Below, piece by piece: positions 34,121 through 43,184 of a stretch of DNA of 60,798 nt (position 1 is its first letter; each line of letters begins with the position of its first letter). Position numbers and translations under genes: made by a program. This DNA is from Bacilli bacterium (GTDB lineage: Bacteria; Bacillota_I; Bacilli_A; RF39; UBA660): the NCBI GenBank assembly GCA_017542465.1, contig JAFXXB010000033.1:1-60798 (forward strand). Direction: 5' to 3'. Under the pieces are notes generated by a model. It worked only from the letters and a program-made list of their open reading frames with translations. It ran no database searches and was not told where the DNA came from.

Positions 34121-35045
34121 CATCATATCCTAATTTATTTTTTAATATATATATTGGTCTATTCTTTATTTCTATATATGTTCTAGATACATATTCACCA
34201 ATTATACCTAATACAAATAATATTAATCCACCTAATATTAATAAAACGCTCATTAATGAGGCATAACCTGGAATATCTTTTCCTTGTATTAATGTTTTAG
34301 CAACTAATACTATTAAATATATAAATGCACCTAATGAAATAGTTCCTCCAATAAAGCTTGCTGCTCTTAAAGGTAAAGTGGAGAAGTTTAGTATACCATC
34401 TATAGCGTAAGATATTTGTTTCTTTAATCTAAACTTAGATTTGCCAGCAGTTCTTTTATTAGGTTTATATGGTACATATTTAGTTTTAAAACCTACATAT
34501 GAGAATAATCCTTTAGTGAATCTATTTGATTCTGTCATACTTGTTAAGGCTTTAACTACATCATGTCTCATTAATCTGAAATCTGATGCACCTTTTACAT
34601 ATTCTCTTTTAGTGGCCTTTCTCATAATATTATAGAATATACCTTTAGCTAACTTTTGGAATAATCCTTCACCTTTATAATTATTAGTCATGCATACAAC
34701 ATCATAATCTTTGTTTTCTTCTAAGAAAGATAACATATCTTTAATATATTTAGGGTTTTGTTGTAGGTCTGCGTCAATTATAACGGCATATTCAGCTTTA
34801 CTTGCAGATAATCCGGCATGTATTGCAGCATCCTTACCGAAGTTACGAGAGAAGGATAATACTTTAACTCTTTTATTATCTTTCTTATATATATATTCTA
34901 ATACTTTATATGTATTATCTGTAGAACTATCATCAACAAATATAATATTATATTTAATACCATCTAAGGCTTTATCTATAGCATTATATAGGTTTTCTAG
35001 GGATTCTTCCTCATTTAGAGTAGGGATAATAATATCTAATTTCAT
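34107..35045 (-). CDS. Family 2 polyprenyl-phosphate glycosyltransferase (GtrB/ArnC-like)
   Basis: The only substantial gene on the minus strand. 312 residues with an N-terminal GT2 domain: IIIPTLNEEESLENLY, FVDDSSTDNT, and the DxD in VIIDADLQQNP. Two membrane helices lie near residues 230-255 and 265-285. GASDFRLM and NRFTKGLFSYVGF are typical of the GtrB/YkcC branch, which attaches glucose or another sugar to undecaprenyl phosphate. The start has GGACGTGG upstream. It lies between the glucosaminidase gene and the divergent S10 cluster. The donor sugar is not readable. Confidence 0.88.
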   Translation of the reverse strand: MKLDIIIPTLNEEESLENLYNAIDKALDGIKYNIIFVDDSSTDNTYKVLEYIYKKDNKRVKVLSFSRNFGKDAAIHAGLSASKAEYAVIIDADLQQNPKYIKDMLSFLEENKDYDVVCMTNNYKGEGLFQKLAKGIFYNIMRKATKREYVKGASDFRLMRHDVVKALTSMTESNRFTKGLFSYVGFKTKYVPYKPNKRTAGKSKFRLKKQISYAIDGILNFSTLPLRAASFIGGTISLGAFIYLIVLVAKTLIQGKDIPGYASLMSVLLILGGLILFVLGIIGEYVSRTYIEIKNRPIYILKNKLGYDEDIL

Positions 35046-35063
35046 AATACCACGTCCAATTAA

Positions 35064-35072
35064 ATTATATCA
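35064..35072 (-). promoter_or_regulatory. Extended -10 promoter for the minus-strand glycosyltransferase gene
   Basis: On the minus strand, TGATATAAT, 18 bases before the start codon; no -35 seen. Confidence 0.6.
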
Positions 35073-35139
35073 TATTTACACTTTATTTTTATATATTTAA
35101 TAAGTGTAAAATTTTTTGATAAAAATAGGCTCAAAAAAC

Positions 35140-35168
35140 TTGCTTTTCTACGAAAAATCGTTTATAAT
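35140..35168 (+). promoter_or_regulatory. Promoter of the S10-spc-alpha ribosomal cluster
   Basis: TTGCTT, 17 bases, TATAAT. It is the only good promoter seen between here and rplQ, so it may drive some 30 genes. The predicted start is near 35175. Confidence 0.8.
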
Positions 35169-35174
35169 GGTTTG

Positions 35175-35305
35175 TAGTTTAAACGGCGAAGATAGGCGAG
35201 GTTGTCGATACACTAGGAAGAGTTGTAAAAATGCTTTCTAGAGTAAACGGGTTATTTGCCTGGAGCAAGTTTATTCAAGAAATAAGCGAAGGGAGGACAT
35301 GTAAA
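35175..35305 (+). promoter_or_regulatory. Structured leader of the S10 cluster
   Basis: The roughly 130-nt leader is visibly richer in G+C than its surroundings. CTAGGAAG (35213-35220) pairs with CTTTCTAG (35234-35241) in 8 bp with one G-U. GTTTA (35177-35181) can pair with TAAAC (35244-35248) to close a larger domain. Neither helix precedes a T run, so any control would be of translation or of another kind. S10 leaders bound by L4 or another ribosomal protein are the family precedent; the ligand here is unknown. Confidence 0.55.
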
Positions 35306-35611
35306 ATGTCAAAAGTAAGATTAAGATTAAAAGCTTATGATCATCGTATCTTAGATACTGCTTGTGCAAAGATTGTTGATACTGTTAAGAGAACAGGTGG
35401 AGAAATCTCTGGACCAGTTCCATTACCAACAGAAATTCAAAAGATCACTGTATTAAGAGCTGTACATAAGTACAAAGATTCTCGTGAACAATTCGAGATG
35501 AGAACTCATAAGAGATTAATCGATGTTAAAAATCCTAGTAAAGAAACTATGGATGCGTTAGCACATTTAGATTTACCTAGTGGTGTTGAAGTAAACATCA
35601 AGACTATGTAA
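35306..35611 (+). CDS. rpsJ: 30S ribosomal protein S10
   Basis: The 101-residue S10 (NusE) protein of the 30S head, also part of antitermination complexes. [20 protein letters not shown] and the segment [32 protein letters not shown] are diagnostic. The ATG at 35306 follows GGGAGGACATGTAAA; a longer in-frame start at 35231 lies within the leader. CGT codons are frequent here, in contrast to the AGA preference of the metabolic genes. Confidence 0.98.
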   Translation: MSKVRLRLKAYDHRILDTACAKIVDTVKRTGGEISGPVPLPTEIQKITVLRAVHKYKDSREQFEMRTHKRLIDVKNPSKETMDALAHLDLPSGVEVNIKTM

Positions 35612-35649
35612 TCAAAACAAAAAAAGAAAGATAAACGGAGGAAAAGAAA

Positions 35650-36456
35650 ATGAAAGGAATCTTAGGTCGTAAATTAGGAATGACTGAAAAATTTACGAAA
35701 GATGGAAAAGTAATTCCTGTTACTGTAGTATCTGTTGAACCTAATGTTATCACTCAAATTAAGACAGTTGAAACTGATGGTTATAACGCAATTCAAATTT
35801 CTACAGTTGACAAGAAAGAAAAGCATGTAACAAAACCTGAAGCAGGACATGCAAAAAAAGCTGGTGTAGCTCCTAAGCGCTTCTGTAAAGAATTAAGAGT
35901 AGATAATCCTCAAGATTATACTCTAGGAAGTACTTTAGATGCTAGCACATTCACAGTTGGTGAAAGAGTAGATGTAACTGGTACATCTAAAGGAAAGGGT
36001 TTCCAAGGACCAATCAAACGTCATGGATTCTCTAGAGGACCTGAAACACATGGTTCTGATTATCATAGAAAACCTGGTTCAATGGGTACTATGAGACCAA
36101 TGAGAGTTTTAAAGGGTAAAAAGTTAGCTGGACATATGGGAGCTGAAACTGTTACAATTCAAAACTTAGAAATAATTGAAGTTAACACTACTGATAATTA
36201 CATTTTAGTAAGTGGTAATGTTCCAGGAGCAAAACAAGGTTTAGTATTAATTAAAGAATCTGTTAAACCTGGAAAAGTAAATCCAAAAGACATCATTTCT
36301 TATGTAGAAGAAGAAGTTGCTGAAGAAGCTCCAGTTGAAGAAACTGTAGTTGAAGAAGCACCTGTAGAAGAAACTGAAACAACAGAAGAAGCTGTAGTTG
36401 AAGAAGTTGCTGAAGAAGCTGCTGAAGAGAAAGTTGAGGAAACAACTGAAGAATAA
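35650..36456 (+). CDS. rplC: 50S ribosomal protein L3 with long acidic C-terminal tail
   Basis: L3 is an early-assembly protein near the peptidyl transferase centre. The core, residues 1-210, has GRKLGMTEKFTKDGKVIPVT, RHGFSRGPETHGSDYHRKPGSMG (tip of the long loop, Gln methylation region) and the usual end VKPGKVNPKD. It then continues for about 58 residues as an imperfect repeat of EE, VEE and APVEET. The family normally stops near residue 209. SD ACGGAGG. The tail is A+T-rich and repetitive but in frame and unbroken. Confidence 0.97.
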   Translation: MKGILGRKLGMTEKFTKDGKVIPVTVVSVEPNVITQIKTVETDGYNAIQISTVDKKEKHVTKPEAGHAKKAGVAPKRFCKELRVDNPQDYTLGSTLDASTFTVGERVDVTGTSKGKGFQGPIKRHGFSRGPETHGSDYHRKPGSMGTMRPMRVLKGKKLAGHMGAETVTIQNLEIIEVNTTDNYILVSGNVPGAKQGLVLIKESVKPGKVNPKDIISYVEEEVAEEAPVEETVVEEAPVEETETTEEAVVEEVAEEAAEEKVEETTEE

Positions 36457-36483
36457 TTCTTCAGATGAAAGGAGATAAGTATT

Positions 36484-37104
36484 ATGGCAAAGTTAAAATT
36501 AATGAATATTAAAGGTGAATCTAGTAAAGATATCACATTAAATGATGAAATTTGGAAAACAGAAGTAAATGAGGTTGTTTTAAAGAAAGCATTAAAATTA
36601 CAAATGGATTCTGCAAGACAAGGAACTCATGCAGTAAAAGGTAGAACTCAAGTATCTGGCGGAGGTAAGAAACCTTACAGACAAAAAGGTACTGGTAACG
36701 CAAGACAAGGTTCTACAAGAGCACCACAATTTAGAGGTGGCGGAATAGTATTTGGACCAACTCCAAGAAGTTATGGTTTCAAAATGAATAGAAAAGAAAG
36801 AGTATTAGCTCTTAAGTCAGCATTATCTGACAAATTAAATGAAAAGAGAGTTGTAGTTGTTGATTCATTAGAAAATGTTTCTACTAAGACTAAAGATGTT
36901 AAAACATTATTAGCTAACTTAAAAGTAGAAGGTAAGGTATTATTTATATCTGCTAATGATGCTGAAAAGTTATACTTAGCAACTAGAAATACAACTAATA
37001 CTGCATTAATCATGGCAGACGAAATCAATTGTTATGATATCGTTAACGCTGATTACATCGTATTAGATGAAGACTCTTGCAAATATATAGAGGAGGCACT
37101 TTAA
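36484..37104 (+). CDS. rplD: 50S ribosomal protein L4
   Basis: The 206-residue L4 lines the exit tunnel and, in E. coli, represses the S10 operon at its leader. The long basic loop [36 protein letters not shown] is complete (about residues 45-80), with [17 protein letters not shown] after it. The start follows AAAGGAGATAAG. The stop shares one base with the rplW start. Confidence 0.98.
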   Translation: MAKLKLMNIKGESSKDITLNDEIWKTEVNEVVLKKALKLQMDSARQGTHAVKGRTQVSGGGKKPYRQKGTGNARQGSTRAPQFRGGGIVFGPTPRSYGFKMNRKERVLALKSALSDKLNEKRVVVVDSLENVSTKTKDVKTLLANLKVEGKVLFISANDAEKLYLATRNTTNTALIMADEINCYDIVNADYIVLDEDSCKYIEEAL

Positions 37105-37373
37105 TGAAAGATATAATTATAGCCCCAGTAGTGACTGAGAAATCTGCTGTAACAGCTAATGACGGAAAAACTTATGTTTTTAAAGTTGATAAAGCTGCTA
37201 ATAAAACACAAATTAAACAAGCAATTGAAAGTGCATTTAATGTTAAAGTTTCTGAAGTTAGAACTATCAATACTAAGTCTAAGAAGAAAAGAGTTGGTAG
37301 ATATACAGGAACTACTAAAACTTATAAGAAAGCAATCGTTGTATTACAAGATGGTAATGCAATCGAAATATAG
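37104..37373 (+). CDS. rplW: 50S ribosomal protein L23
   Basis: The 89-residue L23 lies at the tunnel exit and docks trigger factor and SRP. IIIAPVVTEKSAV and YVFKVDKAANKTQIKQAIE are conserved, and KRVGRYTGTTKTYKKAIV forms the C-terminal beta region. The ATG at 37104 has GAGGAGG upstream; a longer in-frame start is inside rplD. It overlaps rplD by one base. Confidence 0.98.
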   Translation: MKDIIIAPVVTEKSAVTANDGKTYVFKVDKAANKTQIKQAIESAFNVKVSEVRTINTKSKKKRVGRYTGTTKTYKKAIVVLQDGNAIEI

Positions 37374-37388
37374 TAGGAGGTTATTGAG

Positions 37389-38225
37389 ATGGGTATATTA
37401 AAATATAAACCAACGACTAATGGACGTCGTGGTATGTCAACATTATCTAATGATGAACTTACTCAAGGAAATAATCCTACTAAGTCATTATTAAAGACAA
37501 AAGCTAAAACTGGTGGACGTAACAATCAAGGTAAATTAACTGTTAGACACATCGGTGGTGGCGCTAAGAGAAAATATAGAGTAATTGATTTTAAAAGAAA
37601 TAAATTTGGTGTAACAGGTAATGTTGCAACAATCGAATACGATCCAAATAGAAATGCAAATATCGCATTAATTAACTATTTAGATGGTGAAAAGAGATAT
37701 ATCATTGCTCCTAAAGATTTAAAGGTTGGTATGATTGTTGAATCTGGAGAAGCTTGTGATATTAAAATTGGTAATGCAATGCAATTACAAAATATTCCAG
37801 TTGGTACATTAGTACACAACGTAGAATTAAAACCAGGTAAGGGTGCTGAAATAGCAAGATCTGCTGGTGCATCTGTTCAAATACTTGGTAGAGATGATAA
37901 ATATGTAATCGTTCGTTTACAATCAGGTGAAACAAGAAAGATTCTTGGAACTTGTATGGCAACAATCGGTGTTGTTGGTAACGAAGATGCAGAATTAGTT
38001 AAAGTTGGTAAAGCAGGACGTACTAGACATTTAGGTATCAGACCTACAAATAGAGGTTCTGTAATGAACCCTAACGATCACCCACATGGTGGTGGTGAAG
38101 GTAGAACACCAATCGGACGTAAGTCACCAATGACTCCTTGGGGTAAACCTGCTCTTGGAGTTAAGACTAGAAATCCAAAGAAAGCATCTAATAAGCTTAT
38201 TATTAGTAGAAAGAAAAACAAGTAG
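37389..38225 (+). CDS. rplB: 50S ribosomal protein L2
   Basis: The 278-residue L2 is needed for subunit joining and peptidyl transfer. [20 protein letters not shown] begins the N-terminal zone. The key loop with the conserved His near the catalytic centre reads [20 protein letters not shown] (about residues 219-238). The basic tail ends [15 protein letters not shown]. Normal length. SD AGGAGG. Confidence 0.98.
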   Translation: MGILKYKPTTNGRRGMSTLSNDELTQGNNPTKSLLKTKAKTGGRNNQGKLTVRHIGGGAKRKYRVIDFKRNKFGVTGNVATIEYDPNRNANIALINYLDGEKRYIIAPKDLKVGMIVESGEACDIKIGNAMQLQNIPVGTLVHNVELKPGKGAEIARSAGASVQILGRDDKYVIVRLQSGETRKILGTCMATIGVVGNEDAELVKVGKAGRTRHLGIRPTNRGSVMNPNDHPHGGGEGRTPIGRKSPMTPWGKPALGVKTRNPKKASNKLIISRKKNK

Positions 38226-38235
38226 GTGAGTAACT

Positions 38236-38502
38236 ATGGCAAGAAGTTTGAAAAAAGGGCCTTTCATTGATGAAAGCTTAATGAAGAAAATACAAAAGTT
38301 AAACGCTGAAAATAAAAAGGAAGTTGTTAAGACTTACTCAAGACGTTCAACTATATTCCCTGACTTTGTTGGTCATACAATTGCTATTCATAATGGTAAG
38401 GATTTCATTCCTGTATACATTAGTGAAGAAATGGTTGGTCACAAGCTTGGTGAATTCGCATTGACTCGTAAAAACGGTGGTCATGGCGAGAATAAGAAGT
38501 AG
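38236..38502 (+). CDS. rpsS: 30S ribosomal protein S19
   Basis: The 88-residue S19 sits in the 30S head with S13. [19 protein letters not shown] and [25 protein letters not shown] are conserved, as is [29 protein letters not shown] precedes the start, and rplV follows after a short spacer with GGAGGAG. Confidence 0.98.
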   Translation: MARSLKKGPFIDESLMKKIQKLNAENKKEVVKTYSRRSTIFPDFVGHTIAIHNGKDFIPVYISEEMVGHKLGEFALTRKNGGHGENKK

Positions 38503-38514
38503 GAGGAGTAAAGA

Positions 38515-38856
38515 ATGGAAACATTTGCAATACATAAAAATGCTATGGTAGCTCCTTTAAAGGCTAGAATGACTCTTGATTTAATCAGAGGTAAGAAAGC
38601 TACTACTGCTGTTAATATATTAAAGAATACAAACACTAAATCAGCTAGATTAATTGAAAAAGTATTAAACTCAGCTATAGCTAATGCTACAAATAATTTT
38701 GGAGCTAAGTTAGAAGATTTAAGTGTTTCTGAATGCTATATCAACCCAGGTGTTGTTTACAAGAGATGGAAACCAGCATCACGTTCTAGAGTTGATAAGA
38801 GAAATAAAAGAACAAGTCACATAACTGTTAAAGTTAGTGATGGTAAGGAGGCTTAA
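38515..38856 (+). CDS. rplV: 50S ribosomal protein L22
   Basis: The 113-residue L22 has a tunnel-lining beta hairpin, the site of macrolide resistance changes. [20 protein letters not shown] and the hairpin region [25 protein letters not shown] are present (about residues 80-108). The length is normal, and no insertion is seen in the hairpin. Confidence 0.98.
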   Translation: METFAIHKNAMVAPLKARMTLDLIRGKKATTAVNILKNTNTKSARLIEKVLNSAIANATNNFGAKLEDLSVSECYINPGVVYKRWKPASRSRVDKRNKRTSHITVKVSDGKEA

Positions 38857-38858
38857 TT

Positions 38859-39524
38859 ATGGGACAAAAGGTAGATCCTAGAGGATTAAGACTTGGTGTT
38901 AATAAAGATTGGGAATCTAAATGGTATGCAGAAGGAAAAGAATATATATCATCTTTAAATAATGATATTAAGATTCGTGAATATTTAACTAAGAAGTTAA
39001 AAGATGCTGCTGTATCTAAGATTGAAATCGAAAGAAAGCCAAATAGAGTAGATGTTAAGATTATTACTGCTAAACCTGGTGTTATCATCGGACATGGTGG
39101 AGAAGACATCGAAAAATTAAGAAATGAAATTAAGAAAGTATCTGGTGAAACTGTATATGTTAATATCGTTGATGTTAAGAATCCAGCATTAGATGCTTCA
39201 CTAGTTGCTCAATCAATTGCTAGACAAATTGAAAATAGAGGTAACTATCATAACATTCAAAAGAAAGCTATTAAGGACACTATGAAGGCTGGAGCTCAAG
39301 GTATTAAAACTATGGTTTCAGGAAGACTTGGTGGAGCTGAAATGGCAAGAAGCGAATTCTATGTTGAAGGAACAGTACCTTTACAAACTATTAGAGCTGA
39401 CATAGATTATGCTACAGCTGAAGCTGATACTACTTATGGTAAGATTGGTATCAAGGTTTGGATTTATAAAGGTGAAATCTTAAACAAGAAGAATAAAGGA
39501 GGTAATAGCGATGTTAATGCCTAA
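38859..39524 (+). CDS. rpsC: 30S ribosomal protein S3
   Basis: The 221-residue S3 contributes to the mRNA entry helicase. [22 protein letters not shown] begins the protein. The KH domain shows [17 protein letters not shown] (residues 74-90; a His replaces the usual Arg/Lys in the GxxG-type loop). The C-terminal domain has [30 protein letters not shown]. The stop lies 14 bases inside rplP. Confidence 0.98.
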   Translation: MGQKVDPRGLRLGVNKDWESKWYAEGKEYISSLNNDIKIREYLTKKLKDAAVSKIEIERKPNRVDVKIITAKPGVIIGHGGEDIEKLRNEIKKVSGETVYVNIVDVKNPALDASLVAQSIARQIENRGNYHNIQKKAIKDTMKAGAQGIKTMVSGRLGGAEMARSEFYVEGTVPLQTIRADIDYATAEADTTYGKIGIKVWIYKGEILNKKNKGGNSDVNA

Positions 39525-39939
39525 GAGAACAAAATATCGTAAGCCTCATAGAATATCTTATGAAGGAAAAGCTAAAGGTAATACTAAAGTCAATAAAGGC
39601 GAATATGGATTACAAGCTAAAGAAGGCGGATACGTAAATTCAAGACAAATTGAAGCTGCACGTATCGCTATGACAAGATATATGAAACGTGGAGGAAAAG
39701 TATATATTAATATATTCCCTCACTTAGCAAGAACTAAACAAGGTTTAGGACAACGTCAAGGTACAGGTAAAGGATCTGTAGATCATTATGCAGCTGTAGT
39801 TAAAGCTGGAACAGTAATGTTCGAAGTATCTGGTGTTTCTGAAGAAATCGCTAGAGAAGCTTTAAGATTAGCATCACATAAATTATCTGTAACAACTAGA
39901 TTCGTTGTAAGAGAAGGCGGTGTAGCTAATGAAGACTAA
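39511..39939 (+). CDS. rplP: 50S ribosomal protein L16
   Basis: The 142-residue L16 organises the A-site of the large subunit. It begins [14 protein letters not shown], the conserved family start, which fixes the ATG at 39511 rather than the second one two codons later. AAAGGAGG lies upstream inside rps[30 protein letters not shown] is the conserved basic loop. Overlaps rpsC by 14 and rpmC by 11 bases, which indicates coupling. Confidence 0.98.
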   Translation: MLMPKRTKYRKPHRISYEGKAKGNTKVNKGEYGLQAKEGGYVNSRQIEAARIAMTRYMKRGGKVYINIFPHLARTKQGLGQRQGTGKGSVDHYAAVVKAGTVMFEVSGVSEEIAREALRLASHKLSVTTRFVVREGGVANED

Positions 39940-40132
39940 TGAAATTAGAAAAATGTCTAATGAAGAAATCATTAAGAAAATTGAAGAATTAAAGTCTGAA
40001 TTATTCGATATGAGAATGAAACAAGCTACAGCAGCTTTAGAAAAATCTCATAAGATTAATGAAGATAGAAAGACAATTGCTAGATTAAAAACTGTTCTAG
40101 CAGAAAGAGAAAATGAAGGAGGAGAACAATAA
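39929..40132 (+). CDS. rpmC: 50S ribosomal protein L29
   Basis: The 67-residue L29 is a two-helix protein near the tunnel exit. [20 protein letters not shown] and [30 protein letters not shown] are diagnostic. It overlaps rplP by 11 bases and shares one base with the rpsQ start. Confidence 0.97.
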   Translation: MKTNEIRKMSNEEIIKKIEELKSELFDMRMKQATAALEKSHKINEDRKTIARLKTVLAERENEGGEQ

Positions 40133-40392
40133 TGAGTGAAACTAATAAGACTTATATAACAGGTAAAGTTGTATCAGCTAAGAATGATAAGACTATAACT
40201 GTTTTAGTAGAAACTTATAAAAATCATCCTTTATATCATAAGAGAGTTAAAACTTCTAAGAAGTATACAGCTCATGATGAAAAAAATATTGCGAAAGTTG
40301 GAGATACAGTTAGATTAGTATCTACAAGACCATTATCTAAGACTAAAAGATATGCTCTTGATGAAGTATTAATTGAATCTGTAGAAATCTAA
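40132..40392 (+). CDS. rpsQ: 30S ribosomal protein S17
   Basis: The 86-residue S17 is a primary 16S rRNA binder with an OB fold. [39 protein letters not shown] and [17 protein letters not shown] are conserved. The SD AGGAGG lies in the end of rpmC, which it overlaps by one base (TAATG). Confidence 0.98.
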   Translation: MSETNKTYITGKVVSAKNDKTITVLVETYKNHPLYHKRVKTSKKYTAHDEKNIAKVGDTVRLVSTRPLSKTKRYALDEVLIESVEI

Positions 40393-40405
40393 GAGGAGGG
40401 TTATT

Positions 40406-40774
40406 ATGATACAACAAGAAACTAGATTAAAAGTTGCTGATAACTCTGGCGCAAGAGAAGTTTTAGTAATCAGAGTAAAAGGTGGAAGTAAAGTTAAATA
40501 TGCTAACATTGGAGATGTAGTAACTTGTACTGTTAAGAAAGCTATTCCAAACTCTAATGTTAAAGAAGGTAAAGTAGTTAAAGCTGTAATCGTTAGATCA
40601 AGACAAGGTGTTAGAAGAGAAGATGGATCTTACATCAAGTTCGCTGATAATGCATGCGTATTAATTAAGGAAGATAAGAGTCCAATCGGAACTCGTGTTC
40701 TTGGACCAGTTGCTAGAGAATTACGTGATAAGAATTACATGAAGATCGTATCTTTAGCTAACGAAGTATTATAG
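40406..40774 (+). CDS. rplN: 50S ribosomal protein L14
   Basis: The 122-residue L14 forms an intersubunit bridge and binds Rsf[23 protein letters not shown] is the conserved start, and [23 protein letters not shown] the end. Normal length; SD AGAGGAGGG. Confidence 0.98.
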   Translation: MIQQETRLKVADNSGAREVLVIRVKGGSKVKYANIGDVVTCTVKKAIPNSNVKEGKVVKAVIVRSRQGVRREDGSYIKFADNACVLIKEDKSPIGTRVLGPVARELRDKNYMKIVSLANEVL

Positions 40775-40784
40775 GAGGATAAAT

Positions 40785-41093
40785 ATGGTAAAAGTTGGAG
40801 ATAAAGTTATAGTTATCGCTGGCGATGACAAAGGAAAAGAAGGAACTGTTACTAAGATCTTAAAAGATAAGAATAAAGTAGTAGTATCTGGAATTAATAT
40901 TGTTACAAAACATATTAAACCTAGCGCATACAATGAAAATGGTGGAAGAGTTCAAGTTGAAGCACCAATTCATATTTCTAACGTTAAGTTAGCTTCTGAA
41001 AAGAAGGAAACAAAGAAAGCTGAAAAAACTACAAAAGCAGAACCTAAGAAAACTGCAAAGAAATCTACAAAGAAAGAGTCAGGTGATAAGTAA
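40785..41093 (+). CDS. rplX: 50S ribosomal protein L24 with replaced C-terminus
   Basis: The first 70 residues are L24: [25 protein letters not shown] (KOW motif), then [19 protein letters not shown] and [11 protein letters not shown]. The usual continuation, with a TGxxxRVxFK strand and KKVRxAKKSG segment, is missing. In its place are about 30 residues of Lys/Ala/Thr/Glu repeats. Total length (102) matches the family only by coincidence. The frame is open and the stop overlaps the rplE start by one base, so this is not a frameshift artefact of the end. Confidence 0.95.
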   Translation: MVKVGDKVIVIAGDDKGKEGTVTKILKDKNKVVVSGINIVTKHIKPSAYNENGGRVQVEAPIHISNVKLASEKKETKKAEKTTKAEPKKTAKKSTKKESGDK

Positions 41094-41632
41094 TGAGTAC
41101 TTTAAAGGAAAAATACGAAAAAGAAATTAAACCTGAATTAATGAAAGAATTTAATTATTCATCAGTTATGGAAGCTCCTAAACTTGAAAAGATAGTTATC
41201 AACATGGGTGTTGGTGAAGGTGCAAAAGATGATAAGTTCATTGAAGCTGCTAAGGCTGACTTAGAAGCAATCACTGGACAACATGCTGTTGTAACTAAAG
41301 CTAAACATTCAATAGCTGGTTTCAAGATTAGAGAAGGTCAACCTATAGGTGTTAAAGTTACACTTAGAGGTGAAAACATGTATAACTTCATGGAAAAATT
41401 AATTAAAGTTGCATTACCTCGTGTTAGAGATTTTAGAGGTATTAGTAATAGAGCATTCGATGGAAAAGGAAATTATACTTTAGGTATTAAAGAACAAATT
41501 ATTTTCCCTGAAATCGAATACGATAAAGTAATAAAAGTAAGAGGAATGGACATAGTTTTTGTTACAACTGCAAAGACTAATGACGAAGCATTAAAATTAT
41601 TAGATGCATTCGGAATGCCATTTAGAAAGTAG
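41093..41632 (+). CDS. rplE: 50S ribosomal protein L5
   Basis: The 179-residue L5 binds 5S rRNA and contacts the P-site t[38 protein letters not shown] and [22 protein letters not shown] are the conserved blocks. It starts on the rplX stop (TAATG). Confidence 0.98.
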   Translation: MSTLKEKYEKEIKPELMKEFNYSSVMEAPKLEKIVINMGVGEGAKDDKFIEAAKADLEAITGQHAVVTKAKHSIAGFKIREGQPIGVKVTLRGENMYNFMEKLIKVALPRVRDFRGISNRAFDGKGNYTLGIKEQIIFPEIEYDKVIKVRGMDIVFVTTAKTNDEALKLLDAFGMPFRK

Positions 41633-41640
41633 GTGCAAGT

Positions 41641-41826
41641 ATGGCTAAGACTAGTTTAAAGGTTAAACAATCAAGAAAACAAAAATTTGGTGTAAGAGAA
41701 TATACTAGATGTGAAAGATGTGGAAGACCTCATGGCGTATTACGTAAATTTGGTTTATGTCGTATTTGCTTTAGAGAACTTGCTAACCAAGGTAAAATAC
41801 CTGGTGTTAAGAAGTCTAGTTGGTAG
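41641..41826 (+). CDS. rpsN: 30S ribosomal protein S14, zinc-binding type
   Basis: The 61-residue type Z S14 has both CxxC pairs, CERCGRP and CRICFRE, which bind zinc, and the conserved end [11 protein letters not shown]. This is the zinc-dependent form of Gram-positive bacteria; a zinc-free paralogue is not in the window. Confidence 0.98.
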   Translation: MAKTSLKVKQSRKQKFGVREYTRCERCGRPHGVLRKFGLCRICFRELANQGKIPGVKKSSW

Positions 41827-41840
41827 GAAGGAGTTTTAGT

Positions 41841-42239
41841 ATGGTAGAAGATAAAATAGCTGATATGCTTACAAGAATAAGAAATGCTAATCAATTAAAG
41901 TATGATACTGTTGAAGTATTAGGAAATAAGACTACTGAAGAAATATCTAGAATCTTAAAAGATGAAGGATATATTGCTGATTATGTAGTTAATAAAGCTT
42001 CAAATGGTAATACTATTACATTAACATTAAAATATTCTGATAATAAAAAGGTAAGAGTTATTACTGGATTAAAGAGAATATCTAAGTCTGGTTTAAGAGT
42101 TTATGTTAAACATGCTGAACTTCCAAAAGTTCTTAACGGATTAGGTATTGCAATAATCTCTACATCTGAAGGAATTATGACTGATAGAGATGCTAGAATC
42201 AAAGGTCTAGGAGGAGAAGTACTTGCATACATTTGGTAG
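41841..42239 (+). CDS. rpsH: 30S ribosomal protein S8
   Basis: The 132-residue S8 binds 16S helix 21 and in E. coli represses the spc operon. DKIADMLTRIRNANQLKYDTVEV and the C-terminal ISTSEGIMTDRDARIKGLGGEVLAYIW are conserved. The ATG at 41841 gives the family length and has GGAAGGAG upstream; a longer in-frame start overlaps that site. Confidence 0.97.
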   Translation: MVEDKIADMLTRIRNANQLKYDTVEVLGNKTTEEISRILKDEGYIADYVVNKASNGNTITLTLKYSDNKKVRVITGLKRISKSGLRVYVKHAELPKVLNGLGIAIISTSEGIMTDRDARIKGLGGEVLAYIW

Positions 42240-42257
42240 TGTGAGGAAATATTAGTT

Positions 42258-42797
42258 ATGAGTAGAATAGGAAATAGAGTATTAACAATCCCTGCAGGAG
42301 TTACTGTAACAGTTGACGGAACTAAAGTTACTGTTAAAGGACCTAAAGGTGAATTAACAAATGAATTTAATAAAAACATGGTAATTGAAATCAATGGTAC
42401 TGAATTAACAGTTAAGAGACCAAATGATTCAAAAGAAATGAAAACATTCCATGGTACAACAAATTCTTTAATTGAAGGTATGATCATTGGTGTTTCTGAA
42501 GGATTCACTAAAGACTTAGAAATAAATGGTGTAGGTTACAGAGTAGCTGTAAATGGAAATAAGATTGAATTAAACGTTGGATATTCTCATCCAGTTAAAA
42601 TCGATGTTCCAGCTGGATTAAAAGCTGAAGCACCATCTCAAACTAAATTAACTATTTCAGGAATTGATAAACAAAAAGTTAATGAATTCGCTGCAAATAT
42701 TAGAAAAGTTAGAGAACCAGAACCATATAAAGGTAAAGGTATTAAGTATGCTGATGAACATATTAGAATTAAAGAAGGAAAGAAAGCATCTAAATAG
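42258..42797 (+). CDS. rplF: 50S ribosomal protein L6
   Basis: The 179-residue L6 lies near the factor-binding site. MSRIGNRVLTIPAGVTVTV, VKGPKGELTNEF, INGVGYRVAVNG and the end EPEPYKGKGIKYADEHIRIKEGK are diagnostic. Normal length with two repeated domains. Confidence 0.98.
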   Translation: MSRIGNRVLTIPAGVTVTVDGTKVTVKGPKGELTNEFNKNMVIEINGTELTVKRPNDSKEMKTFHGTTNSLIEGMIIGVSEGFTKDLEINGVGYRVAVNGNKIELNVGYSHPVKIDVPAGLKAEAPSQTKLTISGIDKQKVNEFAANIRKVREPEPYKGKGIKYADEHIRIKEGKKASK

Positions 42798-42817
42798 TTG
42801 AAAGGAGAAAATGAAGT

Positions 42818-43174
42818 ATGATAAAGAAAGAAGCAAATAATGTTGCAAGATTAAGAAGACATGCTAGAGTTCGTAAGAGTGTATCTGGAACTAAAGAATG
42901 TCCAAGATTAAACGTTTTTAGATCTAATTCTCATATTTTCGCACAAGTAATTGATGATGAAAATGGTAATACTTTAGTTTCTTCATCAAGCGTTGAACTA
43001 AAAATTAAAAATGGTGGAAACGTAGAAGGTGCTAAAACAGTTGGTGCTGATATCGCTAAGAAAGCTGTTAAGGCTGGTATCAAAAAAGTTGTTTTTGATA
43101 GAGGCGGATATCAATATCATGGACGTGTAGAAGCTTTAGCTAATGCTGCACGTGAGAATGGATTAGAGTTCTAG
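42818..43174 (+). CDS. rplR: 50S ribosomal protein L18
   Basis: The 118-residue L18 binds 5S r[38 protein letters not shown] and the C-terminal [30 protein letters not shown] are conserved. SD AAAGGAG precedes the start. Confidence 0.98.
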   Translation: MIKKEANNVARLRRHARVRKSVSGTKECPRLNVFRSNSHIFAQVIDDENGNTLVSSSSVELKIKNGGNVEGAKTVGADIAKKAVKAGIKKVVFDRGGYQYHGRVEALANAARENGLEF

Positions 43175-43184
43175 GAGGTGCAAG

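Noticed and set aside
35231-35305. N-terminal extension of S10 and a minimal ATG-TAA at 35299
   Set aside because: The extension lies in the structured leader and does not match S10. The ATG-TAA is too close to the SD to be a convincing upstream frame.
36300-36536. A Ser/Thr-rich minus-strand frame opposite the end of rplC
   Set aside because: Its composition is simply the complement of the GAA/GTT-rich acidic tail codons.
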